Source: Gymnothorax reevesii (lineage: Eukaryota > Chordata > Actinopteri > Anguilliformes > Muraenidae). Taken from it: a stretch of DNA of 64,000 nt. The translations under genes were made by a program, and so were the position numbers. The notes below the pieces were generated by a model. That model saw nothing but the letters and a program-made list of their open reading frames with translations. It was not told the DNA's origin and made no database searches. Location of the stretch: NCBI GenBank assembly GCA_029721435.1, contig CM056574.1:73141501-73205500 (forward strand). The letters run 5' to 3'. Below, one piece after another: positions 47,869 to 62,000 of this stretch; position 1 is the first letter of the stretch; each line of letters starts with the position of its first letter.

Positions 47869-50800
47869 GGACATTTTTGACAAGCAAAATTGAAAAAAAA
47901 GAAAGTTTTTGAAAAAGTGCATATCTTCACTTCAGAAGCTTCTATTCACTTCCGAATGGCCATACAAGCACATTGGAACAAACGATACAATATATGCATT
48001 GCACTGTGATCTGAAGCTGTTGCCAGGCCGGAAACACGCTCAGATTCACGTTCTGAGCTTAAAACCTCAAAGAAGCGTGTTTTCATGAAAGCACGTATAG
48101 CCACAGTTTCAGCGCTCTAGCTCGCTTTCTTACAGAGATAAACGCATATTCACTCCAATTCAGTCATATTGTCACAATTCACTCAAATTTGTCACTTTCC
48201 CACTGGGTTACACACAGAATGGACATTTTTGACAAGCAAAATTAAAAAAAAAGAAAGTTTTTGAAAAGTACATATCTTCACTTCAGAAGCTTATATTCAC
48301 TTAAAATTGGCCATACAAGCACATTGGACCAATCGATACAATATAAGCATTGCACTGTGATCTGAAGCTGTTCCCTGGCCAGAAGCACGCACAGTTTCAC
48401 ATTCTGAGCTTAAAACCTCAAAGAAGCGTGTTTCCATGAAAGTGCGTATAGCCACAGTTTCAGCGCTCTAGCGCGCTTCCTTACAGAGATACGAGCATAT
48501 TCACTCCAATTCAGTAATATAGTCACAATTCACTGAAGTTGTTCACTTTCCCACTGATTAACACACAGAATGGACATTTCTGACAAGCAAAATTTAAAAA
48601 AAAGAAAGTTTTTGAAAAAGTGCATATCTTCACTTCAGAAGCTTCTATTCACTTCCAAATGGCCATACAAGCACATTGGAACAAACGATACAATATATGC
48701 ATTGCACTGTGATCTGAAGCTGTTGCCAGGCCAGAAACACGCTCAGATTCACGTTCTGAGCTTAAAACCTCAAAGAAGCATGTTTTCATGAAAGTGCGTT
48801 TAGCCACAGTTTCAGCGCTCTAGCTCGCTTTCTTACAGAGATAAACGCATATTCACTCCAATTCAGTCATATTGTCACAATTCACTCAAGTTTGTCACTT
48901 TCCCACAAAGTTACACACAGAAAGGACATTTTTGACAAGCAAAACTAAAAAAAGAAAGTTTTTGAAAAAGTGCATATCTTCACTTCAGAAGCTTATATTC
49001 ACTTCCAAATGGCCATACAAGCACATTGGACCAAACGATACCATATAAGCATTGCACTGTGATCTGAAGCTGTTCCCCGGCAGGAACCAGCACAGTTTCA
49101 CTTTCTGAGCTTAAAACCTCAAAGAAGCGTGTTTCCATGAAAGTGCGTATAGCCACAGTTTCAGCGCTCTAGCTCGCTTTCTAACAGAGATAAACGCATA
49201 TTCACTCCAATTCAGTCATATTGTCACAATTCACTCAAGTTTGTCACTTTCCCACTGGGTTACACACAGAATGGACATTTTTGACTAGCAAAATTAAAAA
49301 AAAGAAAGTTTTTGAAAAGTACATATCTTCACTTCAGAAGCTTATATTCACTTAAAATTGGCCATACAAGCACATTGGACCAATCGATACAATATATGCA
49401 ATGCACTGTGATCTGAAGCTGTTCCCTGGCCAGAAGCACGCACAGTTTCACATTCTGAGCTTAAAACCTCAAAGAAGCGTGTTTTCATGAAAGCACGTAT
49501 AGCCACAGTTTCAGCGCTCTAGCGCGCTTCCTTACAGAGATAAACGCATAATCACTCGAATTCAGTCATATAGTCACAATTCACTCAAGTTTTTCACTTT
49601 CCCACTGGGTTACACACAGAATGGACATTTTTGACAAGCAAAATTTAAAAAAAAGAAAGTTTTTGAAAAAGTGCATATCTTCACTTCAGAAGCTTCTATT
49701 CACTTCCAAATGGCCATACAAGCACATTGGAACAAACGATACAATATATGCATTGCATTGTGATCTGAAGCTGTTGCCAGGCCAGAAACACGCTCAGATT
49801 CACGTTCTGAGCTTAAAACCTCAAAGAAGCATGTTTTCATGAAAGTGCGTTTTGCCACAGTTTCAGCGCTCTAGCTCGCTTTCTTACAGAGATAAACGCA
49901 TATTCACTCCAATTCAGTCATATTGTCACAATTCACTCAAGTTTGTCACTTTCCCACAAAGTTACACACAGAAAGGACATTTTTGACAAGCAAAACTAAA
50001 AAAAGAAAGTTTTTGAAAAAGTGCATATCTTCACTTCAGAAGCTTATATTCACTTCCAAATGGCCATACAAGCACATTGGACCAAACGATACCATATAAG
50101 CATTGCACTGTGATCTGAAGCTGTTCCCCGGCAGGAACCAGCACAGTTTCACTTTCTGAGCTTAAAACCTCAAAGAAGCGTGTTTCCATGAAAGTGCGTA
50201 TAGCCACAGTTTCAGCGCTCTAGCGCGCTTCCTTACAGAGATACGAGCATATTCACTCCAATTCAGTCATATTGTCACAATTCACTCAAGTTTGTCACTT
50301 TCTCACTAAGTTACACACAGAAAGGACATTTTTGACAAGCAAAACTAAAAAAAGAAAGTTTTTGAAAAGTACATATCTTCACTTCAGAAGCTTATATTCA
50401 CTTAAAATTGGCCATACAAGCACATTGGACCAATCGATACAATATATGCACTGCACTGTGATCTGCAGCTGTTGCCAGGCCGGAAACATGCTCAGATTCA
50501 CTTTCTGAGCTTAAAACCTCAAAGAAGCATGTTTTCATGAAAGTGCGTATAGCCACAGTTTCAGCGCTCTAGCTCGCTTTCTTACAGAGATAAACGCATA
50601 TTCACTCCAATTCAGTCATATTGTCACAATTCACTCAAATTTGTCACTTTCCCACTGGGTTACACACAGAATGGACATTTTTGACAAGCAAAATTAAAAA
50701 AAAAGAAAGTTTTTGAAAAGTACATATCTTCACTTCAGAAGCTTATATTCACTTAAAATTGGCCATACAAGCACATTGGACCAATCGATACAATATAAGC

Positions 50801-50972
50801 ATTGCACTGTGATCTGAAGCTGTTCCCTGGCCAGAAGCACGCACAGTTTCACATTCTGAGCTTAAAACCTCAAAGAAGCGTGTTTCCATGAAAGTGCGTA
50901 TAGCCACAGTTTCAGCGCTCTAGCGCGCTTCCTTACAGAGATACGAGCATATTCACTCCAATTCAGTAATAT
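47869..50972. repeat. Eleven-monomer repeat, second copy (offset 3856 bp)
   Basis: It repeats 44013-47116 with all rare markers kept. One difference is CTTCCTTACAG near 48478 against CTTCCTTTCAG in the matching place near 44622. It carries two of the nine CCCCGGCAGGAACCAG copies (near 49076 and 50127). Confidence 0.86.
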
Positions 50973-52076
50973 AGTCACAATTCACTGAAGTTGTTCACTT
51001 TCCCACTGAGTAACACACAGAATGGACATTTTTGACAAGCAAATCTAAAAAAAAGAAAGTTTTTGAAAAAGTGCATATCTTCACTTCAGAAGCATATATT
51101 CACTTCCAAATGGCCATAAAAGCCATTGGACTAAACGATACCATATACGCATTGCACTGTGATCTGAAGCTGTTCCCAGGCCAGAAACACGCTCAGATTC
51201 ACGTTCTGAGCTTAAAACCTCAAAGAAGCGTGTTTCCATGAAAGTGCGTATAGCCACAGTTTCAGCGCTCTAGCTCGCTTTCTAACAGAGATAAACGCAT
51301 ATTCACTCCAATTCAGTCATATTGTCACAATTCACTCAAGTTTGTCACTTTCCCACTGGGTTACACACAGAATGGACATTTTTGACTAGCAAAATTAAAA
51401 AAAAGAAAGTTTTTGAAAAGTACATATCTTCACTTCAGAAGCTTATATTCACTTAAAATTGGCCATACAAGCACATTGGACCAATCGATACAATATATGC
51501 AATGCACTGTGATCTGAAGCTGTTCCCTGGCCAGAAGCACGCACAGTTTCACATTCTGAGCTTAAAACCTCAAAGAAGCGTGTTTTCATGAAAGCACGTA
51601 TAGCCACAGTTTCAGCGCTCTAGCGCGCTTCCTTACAGAGATAAACGCATAATCACTCGAATTCAGTCATATAGTCACAATTCACTCAAGTTTTTCACTC
51701 TCCCACTGGGTTACACACAGAATGGACATTTTTGACAAGCAAAATTTAAAAAAAAAGAAAGTTTTTGAAAAAGTGCATATCTTCACTTCAGAAGCTTATA
51801 TTCACTTCCAAATGGCCATACAAGCACATTGGACCAAACGATACCATATAAGCACTGCACTGTGATCTGAAGCTGTTCCCTGGCCAGAAACACGCACAGT
51901 TTCACTTTCTGAGCTTAAAACCTCAAAGAAGCGTGTTTCCATGAAAGTGCGTATAGCCACAGTTTCAGCGCTCTAGCACGCTTCCTGACAGAGATATGAG
52001 CATATTCACTCCAATTCAGTCATATTGTCACAATTCACTCAAGTTTGTCACTTTCTCACTAAATTATACACAGAAA
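50973..52076. repeat. Satellite segment before the 20-monomer repeat
   Basis: The monomer at 51024 is a C-type whose start has been replaced by GACATTTTTGACAAGC while AGCAAATCT and AAAAGCCATTGG remain. Starts 51374 and 51724 are A-like and mixed types; CACGCTTCCTGACAGAGATATGAGC near 51976 is private. Confidence 0.8.
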
Positions 52077-55000
52077 GGACATTTTTGACAAGCAAAATTA
52101 AAAAAAAAGAAAGTTTTTGAAAAGTACATATCTTCACTTCAGAAGCTTATATTCACTTAAAATTGGCCATACAAGCACATTGGACCAATCGATACAATAT
52201 ATGCAATGCACTGTGATCTGAAGCTGTTCCCTGGCCAGAAGCACGCACAGTTTCACATTCTGAGCTTAAAACCTCAAAGAAGCGTGTTTTCATGAAAGCA
52301 CGTATAGCCACAGTTTCAGCGCTCTAGCGCGCTTCCTTACAGAGATAAACGCATAATCACTCGAATTCAGTCATATAGTCACAATTCACTCAAGTTTGTC
52401 ACTTTCCCACTGGGTTACACACAGAAAGGACATTTTTGACAAGCAAAATTAAAAAAAAAGAAAGTTTTTGAAAAAGTGCATATCTTCACTTCAGAAGCTT
52501 CTATTCACTTCCAAATGGCCATACAAGCACATTGGAACAAACGAGACAATATATGCATTGCACTGTGATCTGAAGCTGTTGCCAGGCCAGAAACACGCTC
52601 AGATTCACGTTCTGAGCTTAAAACCTCAAAGAAGCGTGTTTTCATGAAAGCACGTTTAGCCACAGTTTCAGCGCTCCAGCGCGCTTCCTTACAGAGATAA
52701 ACGCATAATCACTCGAATTCAGTCATATAGTCACAATTCACTCAAGTTTGTCACTTTCCCACCTGGTTACACACAGAATGGACATTTTTGACAAGCAAAA
52801 TTTAAAAAAAGAAAGTTTTTGAAAAAGTGCATATCTTCACTTCAGAAGCTTCTATTCACTTCCAAATGGCCATACAAGCACATTGGAACAAACGAGACAA
52901 TATATGCATTGCACTGTGATCTGAAGCTGTTGCCAGGCCAGAAGCACGCACAGTTTCACATTCTGAGCTTAAAACCTCAAAGAAGCGTGTTTTCATGAAA
53001 GCACGTATAGCCACAGTTTCAGCGCTCTAGCGCGCTTCCTTACAGAGATAAACGCTTCATCACTCGAATTCAGTCATATAGTCACAATTCACTCAAGTTT
53101 GTCACTTTCCCACTGAGTAACACACAGAATGGACATTTCTGACAAGCAAATCTAAAAAAAAGAAAGTTTTTGAAAAAGTATATATCTTCACTTCAGAAGC
53201 TTATATTCACTTAAAATTGGCCATACAAGCACATTGGACCAATCGATACAATATATGCAATGCACTGTGATCTGAAGCTGTTCCCAGGCCAGAAACACGC
53301 TCAGATTCACGTTCTGAGCTTAAAACCTCAAAGAAGCGTGTCTCCATGAAAGTGCGTATAGCCACAGTTTCAGCGCTCTAGCTCGCTTTCTTACAGAGAT
53401 AAACGCATATTCACTCCAATTCAGTCATATTGTCACAATTCACTCAAGTTTGTCACTTTCCCACTGGGTTACACACAGAATGGACATTTTTGACAAGCAA
53501 AATTAAAAAAAAAAGAAAGTTTTTGAAAAGTATATATCTTCACTTCAGAAGCTTATATTCACTTAAAATTGGCCATACAAGCACATTGGACCAATCGATA
53601 CAATATATGCAATGCACTGTGATCTGAAGCTGTTCCCTGGCCAGAAGCACGCACAGTTTCACATTCTGAGCTTAAAACCTCAAAGAAGCGTGTTTTCATG
53701 AAAGCACGTATAGCCACAGTTTCAGCGCTCTAGCGCGCTTCCTTACAGAGATAAACGTATCATCACTCGAATTCAGTCATATAGTCACAATTCACTCAAG
53801 TTTGTCACTTTCCCACTGGGTTACACACAGAAAGGACATTTTTGACAAGCAAAATTAAAAAAAAAGAAAGTTTTTGAAAAAGTGCATATCTTCACTTCAG
53901 AAGCTTCTATTCACTTCCAAATGGCCATACAAGCACATTGGAACAAACGATACAATATATGCATTGCACTGTGATCTGAAGCTGTTGCCAGGCCAGAAAC
54001 ACGCTCAGATTCACGTTCTGAGCTTAAAACCTCAAAGAAGCGTGTTTTCATGAAAGCACGTATAGCCACAGTTTCAGCGCACTAGCGCGCTTCCTTACAG
54101 AGATAAACGCATAATCACTCGAATTCAGTCATATAGTCACAATTCACTCAAGTTTTTCACTTTCCCACTGGGTTACACACAGAATGGACATTTTTGACAA
54201 GCAAAATTAAAAAAAAAAGAAAGTTTTTGAAAAAGTGCATATCTTCACTTCAGAAGCTTCTATTCACTTCCAAATGGCCATACAAGCACATTGGAACAAA
54301 CGATACAATATATGCATTGCACTGTGATCTGAAGCTGTTGCCAGGCCGCAAACACGCTCAAATTCACTTTCTGAGCTTAAAACCTCAAAGAAGCATGTTT
54401 TCATGAAAGTGCGTATAGCCACAGTTTCAGCGCTCTAGCTCGCTTTCTTACAGAGATAAACGAATATTCACTCCAATTCAGTCATATTGTCACAATTCAC
54501 TCAAGTTTGTCACTTTCTCACTAAGTTACACACAGAAAGGACATTTTTGACAAGCAAAACTAAAAAAAAGAAAGTTTTTGAAAAGTACATATCTTCACTT
54601 CAGAAGCTTATATTCACTTAAAATTGGCCATACAAGCACATTGGACCAATCGATACAATATACGCATTGCACTGTGATCTGAAGCTGTTCCCCGGCCAGA
54701 AGCACGCACAGTTTCACATTCTGAGCTTAAAACCTCAAAGAAGCGTGTTTTCATGAAAGCACGTATAGCCACAGTTTCAGCGCTCTAGCTCGCTTTCTTA
54801 CAGAGATAAACGCATATTCACTCCAATTCAGTCATATAGTCACAATTCACTCAAGTTTTTCACTTTCCCACCTGGTTACACACAGAATGGACATTTTTGA
54901 CAAGCAAAATTTAAAAAAAGAAAGTTTTTGAAAAAGTGCATATCTTCACTTCAGAAGCTTATATTCACTTCCAAATGGCCATACAAGCACATTGGACCAA

Positions 55001-56989
55001 ACGATACCATATAAGCATTGCACTGTGATCTGAAGCTGTTCCCTGGCCAGAAACACGCACAGTTTCACTTTCTGAGCTTAAAACCTCAAAGAAGCGTGTT
55101 TCCATGAAAGTGCGTATAGCCACAGTTTCAGCGCTCTAGCGCGCTTCCTTACAGAGATCAAGCATATTCACTCCAATTCAGTCATCTTGTCACAATTCAC
55201 TCAAGTTTGTCACTTTCTCACTAAGTTACACACAGAAAGGACATTTTTGACAAGCAAAACTAAAAAAAAGAAAGTTTTTGAAAAGTACATATCTTCACTT
55301 CAGAAGCTTATATTCACTTAAAATTGGCCATACAAGCACATTGGACCAATCGATACAATATATGCACTGCACTGTGATCTGAAGCTCTTGCCAGGCCGGA
55401 AACATGCTCAGATTCACGTTCTGAGCTTAAAACCTCAAAGAAGCATGTTTTCATGAAAGTGCGTATAGCCACAGTTTCAGCGCTCTAGCTCGCTTTCTTA
55501 CAGAGATAAACGCATATTCACTCCAATTCAGTCATATTGTCACAATTCACTCAAGTTTGTCACTTTCCCACTGGGTTACACACAGAATGGACATTTTTGA
55601 CTAGCAAAATAAAAAAAAGAAAGTTTTTGAAAAGTACATATCTTCACTTCAGAAGCTTATATTCACTTAAAATTGGCCATACAAGCACATTGGACCAATC
55701 GATACAATATATGCAATGCACTGTGATCTGAAGCTGTTCCCTGGCCAGAAGCACGCACAGTTTCACATTCTGAGCTTAAAACCTCAAAGAAGCGTGTTTT
55801 CATGAAAGCACGTATAGCCACAGTTTCAGCGCTCTAGCGCGCTTCCTTACAGAGATAAACACATAATCACTCGAATTCAGTCATATAGTCACAATTCACT
55901 CAAGTTTTTCACTTTCCCACTGGGTTACACACAGAATGGACATTTTTGACAAGCAAAATTTAAAAAAAAGAAAGTTTTTGAAAAAGTGCATATCTTCACT
56001 TCAGAAGCTTCTATTCACTTCCAAATGGCCATACAAGCACATTGGAACAAACGATACAATATATGCATTGCACTGTGATCTGAAGCTGTTTCCAGGCCGG
56101 AAACACGCTCAGATTCACGTTCTGAGCTTAAAACCTCAAAGAAGCATGTTTTCATGAAAGTGCGTTTAGCCACAGTTTCAGCGCTCTAGCTCGCTTTCTT
56201 TCAGAGATAAACGCATATTCACTCCAATTCAGTCATATTGTCACAATTCACTCAAGTTTGTCACTTTCCCACAAAGTTACACACAGAAAGGACATTTTTG
56301 ACAAGCAAAACTAAAAAAAGAAAGTTTTTGAAAAAGTGCATATCTTCACTTCAGAAGCTTATATTCACTTCCAAATGGCCATACAAGCACATTGGACCAA
56401 ACGATACCATATAAGCATTGCACTGTGATCTGAAGCTGTTCCCTGGCCAGAAACACGCACAGTTTCACTTTCTGAGCTTAAAACCTCAAAGAAGCGTGTT
56501 TCCATGAAAGTGCGTATAGCCACAGTTTCAGCGCTCTAGCGCGCTTCCTTACAGAGATACGAGCATATTCACTCCAATTCAGTAATATAGTCACAATTCA
56601 CTCAAGTTTGTCACTTTCTCACTAAATTACACACAGAAAGGACATTTTTGACAAGCAAAACTAAAAAAAAGAAAGTTTTTGAAAAGTACATATCTTCACT
56701 TCAGAAGCTGATATTCACTTAAAATTGGCCATACAAGCACATTGGACCAATCGATACAATATATGCACTGCACTGTGATCTGAAGCTGTTGCCAGGCCGG
56801 AAACATGCTCAGATTCACTTTCTGAGCTTAAAACCTCAAAGAAGCATGTTTTCATGAAAGTGCGTATAGCCACAGTTTCAGCGCTCTAGCTCGCTTTCTT
56901 ACAGAGATAAACGCATATTCACTCCAATTCAGTCATATTGTCACAATTCACTCAAATTTGTCACTTTCCCACTGGGTTACACACAGAAT
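52077..56989. repeat. Twenty-monomer repeat, first copy (offset 7018 bp)
   Basis: Starts 52077, 52780, 53131, 53482, 53834, 54186, 55589, 55938, 56290 and 56640 pair with 59095, 59798, 60149, 60500, 60852, 61204, 62606, 62956, 63308 and 63658. Shared rare variants include ACGAGACAAT, GCGCTCCAGCGCGC, AAGTATATATCTTC, GTGTCTCCATG, CGCTTCATCAC, CGTATCATCAC, GAGATCAAGC and AAGCTGATATTC. The part from 54186 to about 55500 also resembles 4594-5900 of the first block. Confidence 0.88.
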
Positions 56990-59094
56990 GGACATTTTTG
57001 ACAAGCAAAATTAAAAAAAAGAAAGTTTTTGAAAAGTACATATCTTCACTTCAGAAGCTTATATTCACTTAAAATTGGCCATACAAGCACATTGGACCAA
57101 TCGATACAATATATGCAATGCACTGTGATCTGAAGCTGTTCCCTGGCCAGAAGCACGCACAGTTTCACATTCTGTGCTTCAAACCTCAAAGAAGCGTGTT
57201 TCCATGAAAGTGCGTATAGCCACAGTTTCAGCGCTCTAGCGCGCTTCCTTACAGAGATACGAGCATATTCACTCCAATTCAGTCATATTGTCACAATTCA
57301 CTCAAGTTTTTCACTTTCTCACTAAATTATACACAGAAAGGACATTTTTGACAAGCAAAATTAAAAAAAAAGAAAGTTTTTGAAAAGTACATATCTTCAC
57401 TTCAGAAGCTTATATTCACTTAAAATTGGCCATACAAGCACATTGGACCAATCGATACAATATATGCAATGCACTGTGATCTGAAGCTGTTCCCTGGCCA
57501 GAAGCACGCACAGTTTCACATTCTGAGCTTAAAACCTCAAAGAAGCGTGTTTTCATGAAAGCACGTATAGCCACAGTTTCAGCGCTCTAGCGCGCTTCCT
57601 TACAGAGATAAACGCATAATCACTCGAATTCAGTCATATAGTCACAATTCACTCAAGTTTGTCACTTTCCCACTGGGTTACACACAGAAAGGACATTTTT
57701 GACAAGCAAAATTAAAAAAAAAAGAAAGTTTTTGAAAAAGTGCATATCTTCACTTCAGAAGCTTCTATTCACTTCCAAATGGCCATACAAGCACATTGGA
57801 ACAAACGATACAATATATGCATTGCACTGTGATCTGAAGCTGTTGCCAGGCCAGAAACACGCTCAGATTCACGTTCTGAGCTTAAAACCTCAAAGAAGCG
57901 TGTTTTCATGAAAGCACGTATAGCCACAGTTTCAGCGCTCCAGCGCGCTTCCTTACAGAGATAAACGCATAATCACTCGAATTCAGTCATATAGTCACAA
58001 TTCACTCAAGTTTTTCACTTTCCCACTGGGTTACACACAGAATGGACATTTTTGACAAGCAAAATTAAAAAAAAAAGAAAGTTTTTGAAAAAGTGCATAT
58101 CTTCACTTCAGAAGCTTCTATTCACTTCCAAATGGCCATACAAGCACATTGGAACAAACGATACAATATATGCATTGCACTGTGATCTGAAGCTGTTGCC
58201 AGGCCGCAAACACGCTCAAATTCACTTTCTGAGCTTAAAACCTCAAAGAAGCATGTTTTCATGAAAGTGCGTATAGCCACAGTTTCAGCGCTCTAGCTCG
58301 CTTTCTTACAGAGATAAACGCATATTCACTCCAATTCAGTCATATTGTCACAATTCACTCAAGTTTGTCACTTTCTCACTAAGTTACACACAGAAAGGAC
58401 ATTTTTGACAAGCAAAACTAAAAAAAGAAAGTTTTTGAAAAGTACATATCTTCACTTCAGAAGCTTATATTCACTTAAAATTGGCCATACAAGCACATTG
58501 GACCAATCGATACAATATATGCACTGCACTGTGATCTGAAGCTGTTGCCAGGCCGGAAACATGCTCAGATTCACTTTCTGAGCTTAAAACCTCAAAGAAG
58601 CGTGTTTCCATGAAAGTGCGTATAGCCACAGTTTCAGCGCTCTAGCGCGCTTCCTTACAGAGATACGAGCATATTCACTCCAATTCAGTAATATAGTCAC
58701 AATTCACTGAAGTTGTTCACTTTCCCACTGAGTAACACACAGAATGGACATTTCTGACAAGCAAATCTAAAAAAAAGAAAGTTTTTGAAAAAGTGCATAT
58801 CTTCACTTCAGAAGCATATATTCACTTCCAAATGGCCATAAAAGCCATTGGACCACACATACCATATACGCATTGCACTGTGATCTGAAGCTGTTCCCAG
58901 GCCAGAAACACGCTCAGATTCACGTTCTGAGCTTAAAACCTCAAAGAAGCGTGTTTCCATGAAAGTGCGTATAGCCACAGTTTCAGCGCTCTAGCTCGCT
59001 TTCTAACAGAGATAAACGCATATTCACTCCAATTCAGTCATATTGTCACAATTCACTCAAGTTTGTCACTTTCTCACTAAATTATACACAGAAA
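56990..59094. repeat. Mosaic satellite segment within the 7018-bp unit
   Basis: Monomers 57340 and 57691 match 52077 and 52428 (offset 5263); 58044 and part of 58397 match 54186 and 54539 (offset 3858); 58397-59050 instead resembles 36657-37310, more than 21 kb away, including GACCACACAT. GTGCTTCAAACC near 57174 is a private variant. Nothing but satellite is present. Confidence 0.78.
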
Positions 59095-62000
59095 GGACAT
59101 TTTTGACAAGCAAAATTAAAAAAAAGAAAGTTTTTGAAAAGTACATATCTTCACTTCAGAAGCTTATATTCACTTAAAATTGGCCATACAAGCACATTGG
59201 ACCAATCGATACAATATATGCAATGCACTGTGATCTGAAGCTGTTCCCTGGCCAGAAGCACGCACAGTTTCACATTCTGAGCTTAAAACCTCAAAGAAGC
59301 GTGTTTTCATGAAAGCACGTATAGCCACAGTTTCAGCGCTCTAGCGCGCTTCCTTACAGAGATAAACGCATAATCACTCGAATTCAGTCATATAGTCACA
59401 ATTCACTCAAGTTTTTCACTCTCCCACTGGGTTACACACAGAAAGGACATTTTTGACAAGCAAAATTAAAAAAAAAAGAAAGTTTTTGAAAAAGTGCATA
59501 TCTTCACTTCAGAAGCTTCTATTCACTTCCAAATGGCCATACAAGCACATTGGAACAAACGAGACAATATATGCATTGCACTGTGATCTGAAGCTGTTGC
59601 CAGGCCAGAAACACGCTCAGATTCACGTTTTGAGCTTAAAACCTCAAAGAAGCGTGTTTTCATGAAAGCACGTATAGCCACAGTTTCAGCGCTCCAGCGC
59701 GCTTCCTTACAGAGATAAACGCATAATCACTCGAATTCAGTCATATAGTCACAATTCACTCAAGTTTGTCACTTTCCCACCTGGTTACACACAGAATGGA
59801 CATTTTTGACAAGCAAAATTTAAAAAAAGAAAGTTTTTGAAAAAGTGCATATCTTCACTTCAGAAGCTTCTATTCACTTCCAAATGGCCATACAAGCACA
59901 TTGGAACAAACGAGACAATATATGCATTGCACTGTGATCTGAAGCTGTTGCCAGGCCAGAAGCACGCACAGTTTCACATTCTGAGCTTAAAACCTCAAAG
60001 AAGCGTGTTTTCATGAAAGCACGTATAGCCACAGTTTCAGCGCTCTAGCGCGCTTCCTTACAGAGATAAACGCTTCATCACTCGAATTCAGTCATATAGT
60101 CACAATTCACTCAAGTTTGTCACTTTCCCACTGAGTAACACACAGAATGGACATTTCTGACAAGCAAATCTAAAAAAAAGAAAGTTTTTGAAAAAGTATA
60201 TATCTTCACTTCAGAAGCTTATATTCACTTAAAATTGGCCATACAAGCACATTGGACCAATCGATACAATATATGCAATGCACTGTGATCTGAAGCTGTT
60301 CCCAGGCCAGAAACACGCTCAGATTCACGTTCTGAGCTTAAAACCTCAAAGAAGCGTGTCTCCATGAAAGTGCGTATAGCCACAGTTTCAGCGCTCTAGC
60401 TCGCTTTCTTACAGAGATAAACGCATATTCACTCCAATTCAGTCATATTGTCACAATTCACTCAAGTTTGTCACTTTCCCACTGGGTTACACACAGAATG
60501 GACATTTTTGACAAGCAAAATTAAAAAAAAAAGAAAGTTTTTGAAAAGTATATATCTTCACTTCAGAAGCTTATATTCACTTAAAATTGGCCATACAAGC
60601 ACATTGGACCAATCGATACAATATATGCAATGCACTGTGATCTGAAGCTGTTCCCAGGCCAGAAGCACGCACAGTTTCACATTCTGAGCTTAAAACCTCA
60701 AAGAAGCGTGTTTTCATGAAAGCACGTATAGCCACAGTTTCAGCGCTCTAGCGCGCTTCCTTACAGAGATAAACGTATCATCACTCGAATTCAGTCATAT
60801 AGTCACAATTCACTCAAGTTTGTCACTTTCCCACTGGGTTACACACAGAAAGGACATTTTTGACAAGCAAAATTAAAAAAAAAGAAAGTTTTTGAAAAAG
60901 TGCATATCTTCACTTCAGAAGCTTCTATTCACTTCCAAATGGCCATACAAGCACATTGGAACAAACGATACAATATATGCATTGCACTGTGATCTGAAGC
61001 TGTTGCCAGGCCAGAAACACGCTCAGATTCACGTTCTGAGCTTAAAACCTCAAAGAAGCGTGTTTTCATGAAAGCACGTATAGCCACAGTTTCAGCGCAC
61101 TAGCGCGCTTCCTTACAGAGATAAACGCATAATCACTCGAATTCAGTCATATAGTCACAATTCACTCAAGTTTTTCACTTTCCCACTGGGTTACACACAG
61201 AATGGACATTTTTGACAAGCAAAATTAAAAAAAAAGAAAGTTTTTGAAAAAGTGCATATCTTCACTTCAGAAGCTTCTATTCACTTCCAAATGGCCATAC
61301 AAGCACATTGGAACAAACGATACAATATATGCATTGCACTGTGATCTGAAGCTGTTGCCAGGCCGCAAACACGCTCAAATTCACTTTCTGAGCTTAAAAC
61401 CTCAAAGAAGCATGTTTTCATGAAAGTGCGTATAGCCACAGTTTCAGCGCTCTAGCTCGCTTTCTTACAGAGATAAACGCATATTCACTCCAATTCAGTC
61501 ATATTGTCACAATTCACTCAAGTTTGTCACTTTCTCACTAAGTTACACACAGAAAGGACATTTTTGACAAGCAAAACTAAAAAAAAGAAAGTTTTTGAAA
61601 AGTACATATCTTCACATCAGAAGCTTATATTCACTTAAAATTGGCCATACAAGCACATTGGACCAATCGATACAATATACGCATTGCACTGTGATCTGAA
61701 GCTGTTCCCCGGCCAGAAGCACGCACAGTTTCACATTCTGAGCTTAAAACCTCAAAGAAGCGTGTTTTCATGAAAGCACGTATAGCCACAGTTTCAGCGC
61801 TCTAGCTCGCTTTCTTACAGAGATAAACGCATATTCACTCCAATTCAGTCATATAGTCACAATTCACTCAAGTTTTTCACTTTCCCACCTGGTTACACAC
61901 AGAATGGACATTTTTGACAAGCAAAATTTAAAAAAAGAAAGTTTTTGAAAAAGTGCATATCTTCACTTCAGAAGCTTATATTCACTTCCAAATGGCCATA

